A DNA stretch of 64,000 bases from positions 62,001-126,000 of the forward strand of contig NZ_LYMI01000045.1 of assembly GCF_001660815.1 (NCBI RefSeq), written 5' to 3'. Below the pieces are notes generated by a model. It made no database searches, had not been told where the DNA came from, and was given only the letters and a program-made list of their open reading frames with translations. The stretch is from Xanthomonas nasturtii (lineage in GTDB: Bacteria > Pseudomonadota > Gammaproteobacteria > Xanthomonadales > Xanthomonadaceae). Shown here piece by piece: positions 46,875 through 56,278 of the stretch. Position numbers and translations under genes: made by a program. The number at the start of each line of letters is the position of its first letter. Position 1 is the first letter of the stretch.

Positions 46875-47735
46875 ATGACCCGGCGGCCTCCGCCGGCAAC
46901 GTCCCGGCAGCGCAAGCGTGGTCCTGCAGCGCAGGTGCGGGTGTTGCGTGCGTCGGCTGCAGGGCCCGGCACCGACGCGCCACGCCATGGGCTGGCGCGG
47001 GTGTTGTCCAAGCTGGGCGTGTGTTCGCGCACCGAAGCGGCACGCTGGATCGCCGATGGGCGGGTCACTGTGGATGCGCGGGTGATCCGCGACCCGGAAT
47101 TTCCGATCCGCGCCGACCAGCAGGCCGGCATTGCCGTCGATGGCCAGCCGTTGGCCGGGCCTGCGCGGGTCTATCTGATGCTCAACAAACCGCGTGGCGT
47201 GGTCACCACGGCGCGCGATGAGCAGGGCAGGGACACGGTGTATCGCTGTTTCGATGGCGCCGGGTTGCCGTGGATTGCGCCTGTCGGGCGCCTGGACAAG
47301 GCCAGCGAAGGCCTGTTGCTGTTCAGCAACGACCCGCAGTGGGCGGCGACGGTGACCGATCCGGCTACGGGTCCGGACAAGACCTATCACGTGCAGATCG
47401 ACTGCCGCCCGAGTGCGGAGCAACTCGCGCAGCTTCAAGCCGGTGTGGTCGATCAGGATCCTGCTGGCGATGGTGTGCTGTTGCGCGCAAAGCGGGTCAG
47501 CGTGCTGCGCGAAGGCGAGCGCAATGCCTGGCTGGAAATCGTGCTGGACGAAGGCCGCAATCGACAGATCCGCCGTTTGTTGGCAGCGCTGGAGATCGGT
47601 GTGCTGCGATTGCTGCGGGTGGCGATCGGGCCGCTGGCACTGGGTGAGTTGGGCAAGGGGGCGTGGCGGATGCTCAGTGCCGAGGAAGTCAGGGCGCTGG
47701 CACCGGCGCCCGCCAGCGCGCCAACCGCGCGCTGA
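46875..47735 (+). CDS. RsuA-family rRNA pseudouridine synthase
   Basis: Pseudouridine synthase of 286 residues of the RsuA/RluB/RluE/RluF family. A basic N-terminal stretch (TRRPPPATSRQRKRG) precedes an S4 RNA-binding domain (about residues 38-95: LARVLSKLGVCSRTEAARWI). The catalytic segment GRLDKASEGLLLFSND holds the active Asp, and the C-terminal EGRNRQIRRLLAAL is typical. The ATG at 46875 is chosen because the frame upstream overlaps the previous gene. Which rRNA position is modified cannot be told from sequence alone. The last 47 bases overlap a gene on the other strand. Confidence 0.87.
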   Translation: MTRRPPPATSRQRKRGPAAQVRVLRASAAGPGTDAPRHGLARVLSKLGVCSRTEAARWIADGRVTVDARVIRDPEFPIRADQQAGIAVDGQPLAGPARVYLMLNKPRGVVTTARDEQGRDTVYRCFDGAGLPWIAPVGRLDKASEGLLLFSNDPQWAATVTDPATGPDKTYHVQIDCRPSAEQLAQLQAGVVDQDPAGDGVLLRAKRVSVLREGERNAWLEIVLDEGRNRQIRRLLAALEIGVLRLLRVAIGPLALGELGKGAWRMLSAEEVRALAPAPASAPTAR

Positions 47736-48078
47736 GCAAGGCGCTCACCACTTCAACGGCGCGTGCGTCGCCAGCGCCGTTGGCATCGTGACGACGGCCT
47801 TTGGCGTGATTGCAGCCGGCACAGGCCAGCGCGAGGTTGCGCGCATCGTTGGCATCGTCGCCCACCAATGCGCACAGCGCCGCCGCCGCACGCCGGCCGA
47901 ACCAGGCCTGCGGCACCACATGTTCCAGCGTGGTGTGTCCGAGCGGTTCGCCATCGGCGCGGATCTGCAGGTGGCGACGGCAGTGCAGGCAGCGGGTGTC
48001 CCAATGGCCGTCCAGCAGCAGCGCCTGCGCATCGGTCTGCGCCGCCAGCAGCAGCCGTTGGCGCAGCGCCGTGCGCAT
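47689..48078 (-). CDS. HNH endonuclease family protein
   Basis: A 129-residue protein with an HNH fold: CLHCRRHL (first zinc pair), LEHVVPQAWFGRR (His motif), then DARNLALACAGCNHAKGRR (Asn and second CXXC pair). The metal-binding and catalytic residues look intact. It starts two bases after the kbl stop on the same strand, so it is probably translated from the kbl message, and its 3' end overlaps the convergent pseudouridine synthase gene by 47 bases. The role is unknown; small stand-alone HNH proteins occur as repair or defence nucleases and as housekeeping proteins of unknown target. Confidence 0.8.
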   Translation of the reverse strand: MRTALRQRLLLAAQTDAQALLLDGHWDTRCLHCRRHLQIRADGEPLGHTTLEHVVPQAWFGRRAAAALCALVGDDANDARNLALACAGCNHAKGRRHDANGAGDARAVEVVSALLSARLARWRAPVPAP

Positions 48079-48080
48079 GC

Positions 48081-49289
48081 TCAGGCCTCGATGACCTTGA
48101 GTTCGCGCCCGATCTTGATGAAGGCCTCAATCGCTTGATCCAGATGCGCGCGCGTATGCGCAGCGCTGATCTGGGTGCGGATGCGCGCCTGCCCCTTGGG
48201 CACCACCGGGAAGAAGAAGCCGATGGCGTAGATGCCTTCTTCCAGCAGGCGCTCGGCGAACCGCTGCGCCAGCGGTGCGTCGTACAGCATCACCGGGCTG
48301 ATCGGATGCACGCCGGGTTTGAGGTCGAAACCGGCCGTGGTCATGCGCTCGCGAAAGTACGTGGTGTTTTCGACCAACTGGGTGCGCAGATCGCCGGCGG
48401 CGTCGAGCATCTCGAACGCCTTGATGCCGGCCGCCACCACGTGCGGCGGCAACGAATTGGAGAACAGGTAAGGACGCGAGCGCTGGCGCAGCAGCTCGAT
48501 CACTTCGCGCTTGGCGGTGGTGAAGCCGCCCAGTGCGCCGCCCATGGCCTTGCCCAGCGTGCCGGTGAAGATGTCGATCTGCTCCAGCACGCCCTTGACC
48601 TCGGCCGAGCCACGGCCGGTAGCGCCGAGGAAGCCGGTGGCATGGCATTCGTCGATGTGCACCAGCGCGTTGTATTTGCGTGCGAGCGCGGTGATTTCGT
48701 CCAGCGGGGCGATGAAGCCGTCCATCGAGAACACGCCGTCGCTGGTGATCAGCTTGGTCTTGCAACCTGCCGCGTCGGCCGCCTGCAGTTGCGCTTCCAG
48801 GTCGGCCATGTCGCAGTTGGCGTAACGGAAACGCTTGGCCTTGCACAGGCGCACGCCATCGATGATGGAAGCATGGTTGAGCGCATCCGAGATAATCGCA
48901 TCGTGCTCGCCGAGCAGTGGCTCGAACAGACCGCCGTTGGCATCGAAGCAGGCCGCGTAAAGGATGGTGTCTTCGGTGCCGAAGAACTCGGCGATGGTGC
49001 GTTCGAGCTGCTTATGCAGGTCCTGGGTGCCGCAGATGAAGCGCACCGAGGCCATGCCGAAGCCATGCGTGTCCAGGGCGTCCTTGGCGGCCTGGATGAT
49101 GTCCGGGTGGTCGGCCAGGCCCAGGTAGTTGTTGGCGCAGAAATTCAGCACGCGGCGGCCATCGGCCAGGGTGATCTGGGCCGACTGCGGGCCGGTAATG
49201 ATGCGCTCGGACTTGAACAGGCCCTGGGACTGGATCGCCTCCAGTTCGGCGGCGTAGTGGGCGGTCAGCGCGGCGGGAGCGGTGGTCAT
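48081..49289 (-). CDS. kbl: 2-amino-3-ketobutyrate coenzyme A ligase (glycine C-acetyltransferase)
   Basis: PLP enzyme of 402 residues that splits 2-amino-3-ketobutyrate with CoA to glycine and acetyl-CoA, the second step of threonine breakdown. The ATG at 49289 ([16 protein letters not shown]) is preferred over one ten codons upstream (49319), following the family length. The PLP lysine lies in [27 protein letters not shown] and [12 protein letters not shown] are typical. Its partner tdh is about 5.5 kb away on the same strand, not adjacent as in E. coli. The HNH gene follows two bases after the stop. Confidence 0.94.
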   Translation of the reverse strand: MTTAPAALTAHYAAELEAIQSQGLFKSERIITGPQSAQITLADGRRVLNFCANNYLGLADHPDIIQAAKDALDTHGFGMASVRFICGTQDLHKQLERTIAEFFGTEDTILYAACFDANGGLFEPLLGEHDAIISDALNHASIIDGVRLCKAKRFRYANCDMADLEAQLQAADAAGCKTKLITSDGVFSMDGFIAPLDEITALARKYNALVHIDECHATGFLGATGRGSAEVKGVLEQIDIFTGTLGKAMGGALGGFTTAKREVIELLRQRSRPYLFSNSLPPHVVAAGIKAFEMLDAAGDLRTQLVENTTYFRERMTTAGFDLKPGVHPISPVMLYDAPLAQRFAERLLEEGIYAIGFFFPVVPKGQARIRTQISAAHTRAHLDQAIEAFIKIGRELKVIEA

Positions 49290-49461
49290 GGCGGTCGCAG
49301 TGGCAGGAATGAAGCGCAATGTTAACGATCACGGTGGCATACCACTACGTCATGCAAAATCGGCATAAGCGGCTGCGCTGATGTCATTTCACCGCCTGCG
49401 TGCCGCTGCGCAGCATGGCATGCTTGCTATTCAGCTGCGCTCAATCGGCCAGGAGATCGTC

Positions 49462-50478
49462 GTGACCTACCCACGTTTCCGTTTTGCTTCCCTTCTTTGC
49501 ACCTTGCTGGTCCTGGCCGGCCCGGCAGGCGCGCGCGAGATCGGCTTGCTCAACGTGAGCTACGACCCCACCCGCGAGTTCTACCGCGACTACAACACCG
49601 CCTTTGCTGCGCAGTGGAAGCGGCAGCATCCGCAGGACACGGTGACCGTGGAAACCTCGCATGGCGGCTCGGGCAAGCAGGCGCGCGCGGTCATCGACGG
49701 CATCGAGGCCGATGTGGTGACGCTGGCGCTGGCCTACGACGTGGATGCCATCGCGCAGAGGGCCAGGCTGATCGACACCGATTGGGAGAAGCGCCTGCCC
49801 GACAACAGTGCGCCGTACACCTCGACCATCGTGTTCCTGGTGCGCAAGGGCAACCCGAAGAACATCCACGACTGGCCTGACCTGCTGCGCTCGGGCGTGG
49901 CGGTGGTGACGCCCAACCCCAAGACCTCCGGCGGCGCGCGCTGGAACTATCTGGCCGCCTGGGCGTATGCCGACCATATCTTCAAGGGCGACCGCGAACG
50001 CATCCTGCGCTACATGCAGGCGTTGTTCCGCAACGTGCCGGTGCTGGATACCGGCGCACGCGGCGCCACGACCACCTTCGTGCAGCGCGGTATCGGCGAT
50101 GTGCTGCTGGCCTGGGAAAACGAGGTGCTGCTGGCGCGCGAAGAGTTGGGCAAGGACAAGTTCGAGATCGTGGTGCCGAAGTTGTCGATCCTGGCCGAGC
50201 CTTCCGTGGCGCTGGTCGACAAGAACGTCGACAAGCACGGCACGCGCGAGGTGGCCCAAGCCTACCTGCGCTATCTGTATGCGCCGGAAGGGCAGAAGCT
50301 GGCCGCCAAGCATTTCTATCGCCCGCGGCATCGCGAATTTGCCGATCCGGCGGATGTGGCCCGCTTCCCGGACATCAAGCTGGTGACCATCCAGCAGGCA
50401 TTCGGCTCCTGGGATAAGGCGCAGCAGGAGCACTTCGCCGATGGCGGCGTGTTCGACCAGATCCAGGCCAAGAAGTAA
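49462..50478 (+). CDS. sbp: Sulfate-binding periplasmic protein
   Basis: Substrate-binding protein of the sulfate/thiosulfate ABC importer, 338 residues from a GTG at 49462, which has AGGAGATC upstream and gives a standard signal peptide ([22 protein letters not shown]). Sulfate-contact blocks such as [26 protein letters not shown] and [19 protein letters not shown] are conserved. An earlier in-frame ATG (49381) would destroy the signal peptide logic. It is the first gene of an operon with cysT, cysW and cysA. Confidence 0.93.
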   Translation: MTYPRFRFASLLCTLLVLAGPAGAREIGLLNVSYDPTREFYRDYNTAFAAQWKRQHPQDTVTVETSHGGSGKQARAVIDGIEADVVTLALAYDVDAIAQRARLIDTDWEKRLPDNSAPYTSTIVFLVRKGNPKNIHDWPDLLRSGVAVVTPNPKTSGGARWNYLAAWAYADHIFKGDRERILRYMQALFRNVPVLDTGARGATTTFVQRGIGDVLLAWENEVLLAREELGKDKFEIVVPKLSILAEPSVALVDKNVDKHGTREVAQAYLRYLYAPEGQKLAAKHFYRPRHREFADPADVARFPDIKLVTIQQAFGSWDKAQQEHFADGGVFDQIQAKK

Positions 50479-50480
50479 GC

Positions 50481-51338
50481 ATGCAGACGTCGGTTGCACG
50501 TCCAGCGTCGCCATCGCGCCGACGCGTGATGCCGGGGCTGGGCCTGAGTCTTGGTATCACGCTGACCTGGCTGGGCCTGATCGTGCTGATCCCGCTGCTG
50601 GGGATCTTCATCAAGACCAGTGGCCTGGGCTGGGACGGCCTATGGAAAGTGTGGAGCGAGCCGCGCGTGTTGTCGGCGCTGCGGGTGAGCTTTGGCACGG
50701 CGTTCGCGGCGGGTGCATTCAATGCGGTGATGGGCACCTGGGTGGCTTGGGTGTTCGTGCGTTACAACTTCCCGGGCAAGCGCTTGTTCGACGCGGTGAT
50801 CGATCTGCCGTTCGCGTTGCCGACGGCCGTGGCTGGCATTGCGTTGACCGCGCTCTACGGAGGCAACGGCTGGGTCGGGCGCTGGCTGGAAGCGATCGGC
50901 ATCAAGGTGGCCTACACGCAGCTGGGTATCGTGCTGGCGCTGGTGTTTGTCGGCCTGCCGTTCGTAGTGCGGGTGGTGCAGCCGGTGCTGGCCGAGAGCG
51001 AGCGTGAGATGGAAGCCGCTGCCGCCACGCTGGGCGCCTCGCGCTGGCAGACAGTGTGGCGGGTGGTGCTGCCGGGATTGTGGCCGGCGGTGTTGACCGG
51101 CTTTGCATTGGCCTTCGCGCGCGGGGTGGGCGAGTACGGCTCGGTGATCTTCATCGCCGGCAACCTGCCCAATTCCACTGAAATCGCTCCGCTGTTGATC
51201 ACCATCCGGCTGGAGGAATTCGACTACGCTGGCGCCACTGCGATTGCCGCGGCCATGTTGCTGCTGTCGTTCGTGATCCTGCTGCTGGTCAATACGCTGC
51301 AGGCACGCCTGCTGCGCTATCAAAGGAGGCCCGCATGA
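50481..51338 (+). CDS. cysT: Sulfate ABC transporter permease CysT (CysU)
   Basis: Inner-membrane permease of 285 residues with about six hydrophobic segments. The ABC-permease EAA loop reads [27 protein letters not shown], quoted here in pieces: [14 protein letters not shown] and [11 protein letters not shown]. It starts two bases after sbp and overlaps cysW by four bases (ATGA), so the operon is tightly coupled. Confidence 0.94.
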   Translation: MQTSVARPASPSRRRVMPGLGLSLGITLTWLGLIVLIPLLGIFIKTSGLGWDGLWKVWSEPRVLSALRVSFGTAFAAGAFNAVMGTWVAWVFVRYNFPGKRLFDAVIDLPFALPTAVAGIALTALYGGNGWVGRWLEAIGIKVAYTQLGIVLALVFVGLPFVVRVVQPVLAESEREMEAAAATLGASRWQTVWRVVLPGLWPAVLTGFALAFARGVGEYGSVIFIAGNLPNSTEIAPLLITIRLEEFDYAGATAIAAAMLLLSFVILLLVNTLQARLLRYQRRPA

Positions 51339-52288
51339 GCGATGCTGTTTCGTCGCTGCCTTCCATGGTGCAGACCCGCGCAATGAGCGAGCAGGCACGC
51401 CGCATCACCGATTCGGCCACCAACGAGCCGCGTTGGGTGCAATGGCTGATGATTCTGGGCGCGCTGGTTTTCTTGCTGGCGTTCCTGCTGCTGCCGCTGG
51501 TGCTGGTGTTTGCCGAAGCGCTGCGCGGCGGCTGGGAGACGTTCCTGCGTGCAGTGGTCGACCCGGATGCGCTGTCGGCGATCAAGCTGACGCTGCTGGT
51601 GACGGCGATCGTGCTGCCGTTGAATCTGGTGTTCGGCGTGGCTGCGGCATGGGCCATCAGCAAGCATCAGTTCTGGGGCAAACGCCTGCTGGTCAGCCTG
51701 ATCGATCTGCCATTCTCGGTCTCGCCGGTGGTGGCGGGCTTGATCTTCGTGCTGATCTTCGGCCGCAGCGGCTGGGCCTGGCCGTTGATCGACGAAGGCT
51801 GGCATGTGCAGTTGCCGGCGCTGGGCGAATTTGTGGTCCAGCTGCCGCCAATCGTGTTCGCGTTGCCGGGCATCGTGCTGGCGACCACGTTCGTCACGTT
51901 TCCCTTCATCGCGCGCGAGTTGATGCCGCTGATGGAGCAGCAGGGCAGCGATGAAGAACTGGCCGCGCTGAGCCTGGGTGCGAACGGCTGGCAGATGTTC
52001 TGGCGCGTGACCTTGCCCAATATCCGCTGGGGTCTGTTGTACGGCGTGCTGCTGTGCGCGGCGCGTGCGATGGGCGAGTTCGGCGCGGTCTCGGTGGTAT
52101 CCGGGCATATCCGCGGGCGCACCAATACGCTGCCGCTGCATGTGGAAATTCTTTACAACGAATACGCCTACAGCGCTGCATTTGCGTGCGCCTCGCTGCT
52201 GGCATTGACCGCGCTGCTGACGCTGGCGCTGAAGACGTATCTGGAATGGCGGCACGGCGATTCGCTGGCCGCAAACCACCGCCATTGA
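51335..52288 (+). CDS. cysW: Sulfate ABC transporter permease CysW
   Basis: Second permease, 317 residues with six hydrophobic segments. The N-terminus (first 35 residues, to about NEPRWVQW) is longer than in E. coli CysW (291) and polar. The EAA loop is [20 protein letters not shown], and the end segment [20 protein letters not shown] is characteristic of CysW. ATG overlaps the cysT stop; an internal start near residue 17 ([10 protein letters not shown]) is possible. It pairs with CysT to form the channel energised by CysA. Confidence 0.93.
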   Translation: MSDAVSSLPSMVQTRAMSEQARRITDSATNEPRWVQWLMILGALVFLLAFLLLPLVLVFAEALRGGWETFLRAVVDPDALSAIKLTLLVTAIVLPLNLVFGVAAAWAISKHQFWGKRLLVSLIDLPFSVSPVVAGLIFVLIFGRSGWAWPLIDEGWHVQLPALGEFVVQLPPIVFALPGIVLATTFVTFPFIARELMPLMEQQGSDEELAALSLGANGWQMFWRVTLPNIRWGLLYGVLLCAARAMGEFGAVSVVSGHIRGRTNTLPLHVEILYNEYAYSAAFACASLLALTALLTLALKTYLEWRHGDSLAANHRH

Positions 52289-52295
52289 GGTGACC

Positions 52296-53327
52296 ATGGG
52301 CATCCGCATCCACCGCCTGCGCAAGCAGTTCGAGACCTTCACCGCCCTGGACGACATCACCCTGGACGTGCGCCAGGGCGAGTTGCTCGCCTTGCTCGGT
52401 CCTTCCGGCTCGGGCAAGACCACACTGCTGCGGATCATGGCCGGGCTGGAGCATGCCGATGGCGGGCAGGTGCTGTTCGGCGATGAAGATGCCACCCGCA
52501 TGAGCGTGCAATCGCGCCGGGTCGGCTTCGTATTTCAGCACTACGCGCTGTTCAAGCACATGGATGTGTTCGAGAACATCGCCTTCGGTTTGCGCGTGCG
52601 GCGTGGCAACGAGCGTTGGGCCGAAGCGCGCATCCGTGCACGGGTGGAAGAACTGTTGGCACTGGTGCAGTTGCAGGGCCTGGAGCAGCGCTATCCCACC
52701 CAGCTCTCCGGCGGGCAGCGCCAGCGTGTGGCACTGGCGCGTGCGTTGGCGATCGAGCCGCGCGTGCTGCTGCTGGACGAACCATTTGGCGCGCTGGATG
52801 CGCAGGTACGTCGTGACCTGCGCCGCTGGCTGCGCGAGTTGCACGAACGCACCGGCCTGACCACGGTGTTCGTCACCCATGACCAGGAAGAAGCGCTGGA
52901 ACTGGCCGACCGCGTCGCCATCCTCAACCGCGGCCGCATCGAGCAGCTCGACACGCCAGCAATCATCTACGACAAGCCGGCCTCGCCATTCGTGTATTCG
53001 TTCGTGGGTGCGGTCAACCGCATTCCCGGCGTGTTGGCGCAGGGCCAGATCCAGGTGGCCGGGCATGCGCTGCCGCTGGCCAATGCTGCGTTGGCTGCGG
53101 GGCCGGTCGAGGTGTATGTGCGGCCTGAAGATCTGGTGCCCGACGATACCGGCTGGCCGGCGACGGTGGCATGGTCGCAGCGCAGTGGCGCGCGCCTGCG
53201 TTTGCGCGCCACGCTGGAGCCGGCCGGTAATGAAGTGGAAGTGGAACTGCCGGCCTCGGCCGGTAATTTTCAGCCGGGCCAGCAGCTGCGGCTGGCAGCG
53301 CGACAATACGGGGTATTTCCCGCGTAG
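52296..53327 (+). CDS. cysA: Sulfate ABC transporter ATPase CysA
   Basis: ATP-binding subunit, 343 residues. Walker A GPSGSGKT is at residues 35-42, the signature is [15 protein letters not shown], and Walker B is [12 protein letters not shown]. The C-terminal regulatory domain (about 240-343) is typical of CysA/PotA-type ATPases. The ATG at 52296 has TGAGG five bases upstream; a GTG two codons earlier is possible. It ends the sulfate operon. No cysP or regulator gene is adjacent. Confidence 0.94.
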   Translation: MGIRIHRLRKQFETFTALDDITLDVRQGELLALLGPSGSGKTTLLRIMAGLEHADGGQVLFGDEDATRMSVQSRRVGFVFQHYALFKHMDVFENIAFGLRVRRGNERWAEARIRARVEELLALVQLQGLEQRYPTQLSGGQRQRVALARALAIEPRVLLLDEPFGALDAQVRRDLRRWLRELHERTGLTTVFVTHDQEEALELADRVAILNRGRIEQLDTPAIIYDKPASPFVYSFVGAVNRIPGVLAQGQIQVAGHALPLANAALAAGPVEVYVRPEDLVPDDTGWPATVAWSQRSGARLRLRATLEPAGNEVEVELPASAGNFQPGQQLRLAARQYGVFPA

Positions 53328-53419
53328 GTGAGCGCTGGCATCGCTGGCGGGCATGGGTCAGCTGGAAGGGAGACTACACAGCGCGCCTTCGTCTTGGCTG
53401 TGACCAATCCCCAATGCCC

Positions 53420-53445
53420 AATCTTGAATCCTGAACATCAAGATT
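53420..53445 (+). terminator. Hairpin after cysA
   Basis: AATCTTGA (53420-53427) and TCAAGATT (53438-53445) form a perfect 8-bp AT-rich stem on a ten-base loop, about 95 bases after cysA. The words CCAATCCCCAATGCCCAAT just before it resemble a short GGGAAT-type intergenic repeat. No T-run follows; a terminator role is weakly supported. The rest of the 289-base spacer holds the porin 5' region and nothing else recognised. Confidence 0.35.
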
Positions 53446-53616
53446 CGGTGCAAGCGGTCGATGAGACGGACACCTGATCGGCGCATCGGCACCCGAGTGT
53501 GTGCGCTGGATCAAGCGGGCGCGACGTTCATGTTGCGCTGCAATGAAAGTTGAACTAATAAGTCATTGCAGATTCGCTTCGCGCCATCCACCCGCCCATC
53601 GCACCAGGAGATGCCC

Positions 53617-54333
53617 ATGAAGTCGTCCCCGCCCGCTTGTTGTCTGTCGTTGCTGCTGATGTGTGTAACGCCATTGGCCCAGGCACAGGATGAAGACGCG
53701 CCCGCGTCCCCGCTCAGCGGCACCTTTGCGGTGACCAGCGACTACTTGTTTCGCGGTATTTCGCAGACCAACGAAGAGCCTGCATTTCAGGCCGGGCTCA
53801 CATACAAACTGCCGTATGGCTTCTACGTCGGCACCTGGGGTTCCAATGTCGACTTCGGTGCGGGCGACCCGGACTGGGAAGTGGATGGTTTTGTCGGCTA
53901 CAACACCGACCTGAGCACCCATTTCAATCTCGACGTGGTGGTGAACCGCTATCAATATCTGGGCGCGGGCGCTTCCAATTACGCCGAGCTGATCACCAAG
54001 ACCACGTTCCTGAAGACCTACAGCCTGACCCTTGCCTACACCAACGATTTGTACGGCACCGACACCGACGGTTACTACCACGCACTGGACGCCAACTGGG
54101 CGTTGCCGTACGACTTCACATTCGGCGCGCATGCAGGGCACAGCGTCTACACATCGTCGCTGAGTCAGGTGGACCACGACTACAACGATTTCGGCGTCAA
54201 CGTGGGCAAGACGTTCGGCCCGCTGGGTCTGAGCGTGGGCTATTACGACACCAGCGAAGCAGCCGAATTCGGTTTTGGTCGGCAGAATTCGCAGAACCAT
54301 CTTGTGGCAACTGCGACGGTTACCTGGCCATGA
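53617..54333 (+). CDS. TorF-family putative porin
   Basis: Outer-membrane-type protein of 238 residues of the family known from TIGR02001 (Gcw_chp). The signal peptide ends after LAQAQ (about residue 24), and the mature part reads SGTFAVTSDYLFRGISQTNEEPA, quoted in part. The rest is aromatic-rich beta-strand sequence ending VATATVTWP. Two ATGs lie six bases apart; AGGAG at 53606-53610 favours the second (53617). Function unknown; neighbours do not tell. It is followed by an imperfect hairpin. Confidence 0.82.
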   Translation: MKSSPPACCLSLLLMCVTPLAQAQDEDAPASPLSGTFAVTSDYLFRGISQTNEEPAFQAGLTYKLPYGFYVGTWGSNVDFGAGDPDWEVDGFVGYNTDLSTHFNLDVVVNRYQYLGAGASNYAELITKTTFLKTYSLTLAYTNDLYGTDTDGYYHALDANWALPYDFTFGAHAGHSVYTSSLSQVDHDYNDFGVNVGKTFGPLGLSVGYYDTSEAAEFGFGRQNSQNHLVATATVTWP

Positions 54334-54381
54334 TGGCGATGGATTAAACAGCGGCTCTGACGAGTTGGCTGTGGAGTGGTG

Positions 54382-54424
54382 AGGCGGCAAGAAGTGCTAC
54401 GTGGATTCTTCGCCGCCTATTTAA
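54382..54424 (+). terminator. Terminator candidate after the TorF-type porin
   Basis: AGGCGGC-AAGAA (54382-54393) pairs with TTCTTCGCCGCCT (54406-54418) apart from one bulged base, with a 12-base loop, followed by ATTTAAA. It lies about 50 bases after the porin stop. Confidence 0.6.
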
Positions 54425-54801
54425 ACGACCCTTTAGCTTTAAATCTTGGTTGTTTTGTTTTGGCGTGATTGCATCGTGCGCATCGATCACCTGTAGAGCG
54501 GTTGATCTGTGTCTTGGCTGCAGGGCCTTGCCTGCCCACCATCGCAGGACACGCTGCAAGTACGTCCATGTAAGCCCCATGGCGGCATCCATGCGTCAAG
54601 GGTCCCGCGAGGGTGGGCGGGCAAGGACCAGTGGAGATGCCGGTATGCGTAGGTTTCAACAGAGCGACTAGCAAGGTCACGCGCACCCAACCGACTGAGC
54701 TTTGTCTGCATCCTTGCCGACGTCGCGTGTCTTGAAGCGATTCGTCTGCACCCAAGGGTCACTCGCTGCGTTTTTAAGCACTTTTGAAGACCGAAATACA
54801 G

Positions 54802-54823
54802 AAGGCGCCTCGCGGCGCCTTTT
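54802..54823. terminator. Terminator candidate for tdh, possibly bidirectional
   Basis: AAGGCGCC (54802-54809) pairs with GGCGCCTT (54814-54821) on a TCGC loop. Plus-strand flank is TT; on the minus strand CTGTATTT follows. It lies 22 bases after the tdh stop and is the likely end of that transcript. Confidence 0.65.
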
Positions 54824-54845
54824 GCGTACCTGCACAATCAGCCGA

Positions 54846-55868
54846 TCAATTCCAGCTCAACACAACCTTGCCGGCCTTGCCTTCTTCCATCAGGTCGAAG
54901 CCCTTCTGGAAATCGTCGATCGGCAGCTGATGGGTCAGCACCTTGTGCAGCGGGAAACCCGACAGCACCAGCTGCGTCATCTTGTACCAGGTCTCGTACA
55001 TCTTGCGGCCGTAGATGCCCTGCACGGTGAGGCCCTTGAAGATGATCTTGTCCCAGTCGCAACCGGCGCCGCGCGGCATGATGCCGAGCATGGCGATCTT
55101 GCCGCCGTGGTACATGCAATCGAGCATGTCGTTGAACGCGCGCGGGTTGCCGCTCATTTCCAGGCCCACATCGAAGCCTTCCATGTGCAGGTCGGCCATG
55201 ACGTCCTTGAGCGAGGTCTTGGAGACGTTGACCACGTGCGTGGCGCCCATGTCGGCGGCCAGCTTGAGCCGAAAATCGTTGACGTCGGTGACCACCACAT
55301 TGCGCGCACCGATGTGCTTGCAGATGCCCGCGGCAATGATGCCGATCGGGCCGGCGCCGGTGATCAGCACGTCTTCGCCGATGACGTCGAATTCCAGCGC
55401 GCAATGCGCGGCGTTGCCGTAGGGGTCGAAGAAGGCGGCCAGCTCGGACGGAATCTGGTCCGGGATCGGCCACAGGTTGGACGCCGGCATCACCATGTAT
55501 TCGGCGAAGGCGCCGTTGACGTTGACGCCGATGCCGACCGTATTCGGACAAAGATGCGGACGGCCGCCGCGGCAGTTGCGGCAGTGACCGCAGACGATGT
55601 GGCCTTCGGCCGAGACGCGCTGGCCGACCTGATAGCCAGTGACTGCCGAACCGAGCTCGGCCACGCGGCCGACGAACTCATGGCCGATGGTCAGGCCGGG
55701 GGTGATGGTGCGCTGGCTCCATTCGTCCCACAGGTAGATATGCAGATCGGTACCGCAGATGGCGGTCTTTTCCAGCTTGATCAACACCTCGTTGGGGCCG
55801 GGTGTCGGGACGGGGACCTGTTCCAGCCAGATGCCTTTGTTCGCTTCGCGCTTGACCAGCGCCTTCAT
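54846..55868 (-). CDS. tdh: L-threonine 3-dehydrogenase
   Basis: Zinc enzyme of 340 residues that oxidises threonine to 2-amino-3-ketobutyrate with NAD, the substrate of Kbl. Catalytic zinc ligands Cys38 and His63-Glu64 (GHEFVG) are present, as is the structural zinc cluster [19 protein letters not shown]. The NAD motif is [13 protein letters not shown]. The ATG at 55868 ([12 protein letters not shown]) follows family length; an ATG four codons upstream (55880) is equally possible as neither has a strong ribosome-binding site. It stands apart from kbl. Confidence 0.94.
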   Translation of the reverse strand: MKALVKREANKGIWLEQVPVPTPGPNEVLIKLEKTAICGTDLHIYLWDEWSQRTITPGLTIGHEFVGRVAELGSAVTGYQVGQRVSAEGHIVCGHCRNCRGGRPHLCPNTVGIGVNVNGAFAEYMVMPASNLWPIPDQIPSELAAFFDPYGNAAHCALEFDVIGEDVLITGAGPIGIIAAGICKHIGARNVVVTDVNDFRLKLAADMGATHVVNVSKTSLKDVMADLHMEGFDVGLEMSGNPRAFNDMLDCMYHGGKIAMLGIMPRGAGCDWDKIIFKGLTVQGIYGRKMYETWYKMTQLVLSGFPLHKVLTHQLPIDDFQKGFDLMEEGKAGKVVLSWN

Positions 55869-56006
55869 CGTCTGCGCCATCTGGCGGGGCCTGCTGAGTA
55901 AAAGTAAGTTGGCAATTATAAGCGCCGCGGCAGTGAAGCCATGCGGCGGTGCGGGAAGTAAGTGGTGGTGCTAGCCAAGGTTCCACAGGGGAAGGTGTGA
56001 CTGCGT

Positions 56007-56232
56007 ACTTCTCCCGTCGGGACATTGTCCTCCTTCATGGGGAGAAGGTGGCGCGTAGCGCCGGGTGAGGGTGCGAGCGAAGCCTCGTGCAGTTGGAACG
56101 ACACCAGGGCTTCGCCCGTACCCTCACTCAACCCCGCTCCGCGCCCCAGCCCGCGCTGGCAGCGCGGGCGCTCCAAGGCATGCGCGCTATTGGCGCGCAT
56201 GCGGTACTTCTCGCCTCCGGCGGGAGAGGGAC
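56007..56232. repeat. Composite intergenic repeat region
   Basis: About 225 bases of GC-rich repeats between tdh and the TonB receptor. It includes ACTTCTCCCGTCGGGAC at the left, GGGGAGAAGGTGGCGCG followed by TAGCGCCGGGTGAGGGT, a hairpin CCCGCGCT-GGC-AGCGCGGG (about 56149-56167), a perfect 10-bp stem GCATGCGCGC-TATTG-GCGCGCATGC (56178-56202), and ACTTCTCGCCTCCGGCGGGAGAG at the right (read in two parts). From memory, words such as GGGAGAAGG, GGATGAGGGT and GCGAGCGAAGC recur between genes in many Xanthomonas genomes. TTTTTTT follows at about 56233-56239. Confidence 0.65.
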
Positions 56233-56278
56233 TTTTTTTCCTGCTGGAGAAGTGCCACCGGCGCGCTGCTGACCCGTT

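Larger units (their letters stand above)
54334..54845. other. Convergent spacer between the porin gene and tdh
   Basis: No gene seen in about 510 bases. It holds two hairpins listed separately. Open frames on the minus strand look random. The region around 54420-54480 is AT-rich. Confidence 0.5.

Noticed and set aside
54487-54837. A 116-codon minus-strand open frame between the porin gene and tdh
   Set aside because: It is rich in Arg, Cys and Pro in a pattern typical of random GC-rich frames and overlaps the tdh terminator hairpin.
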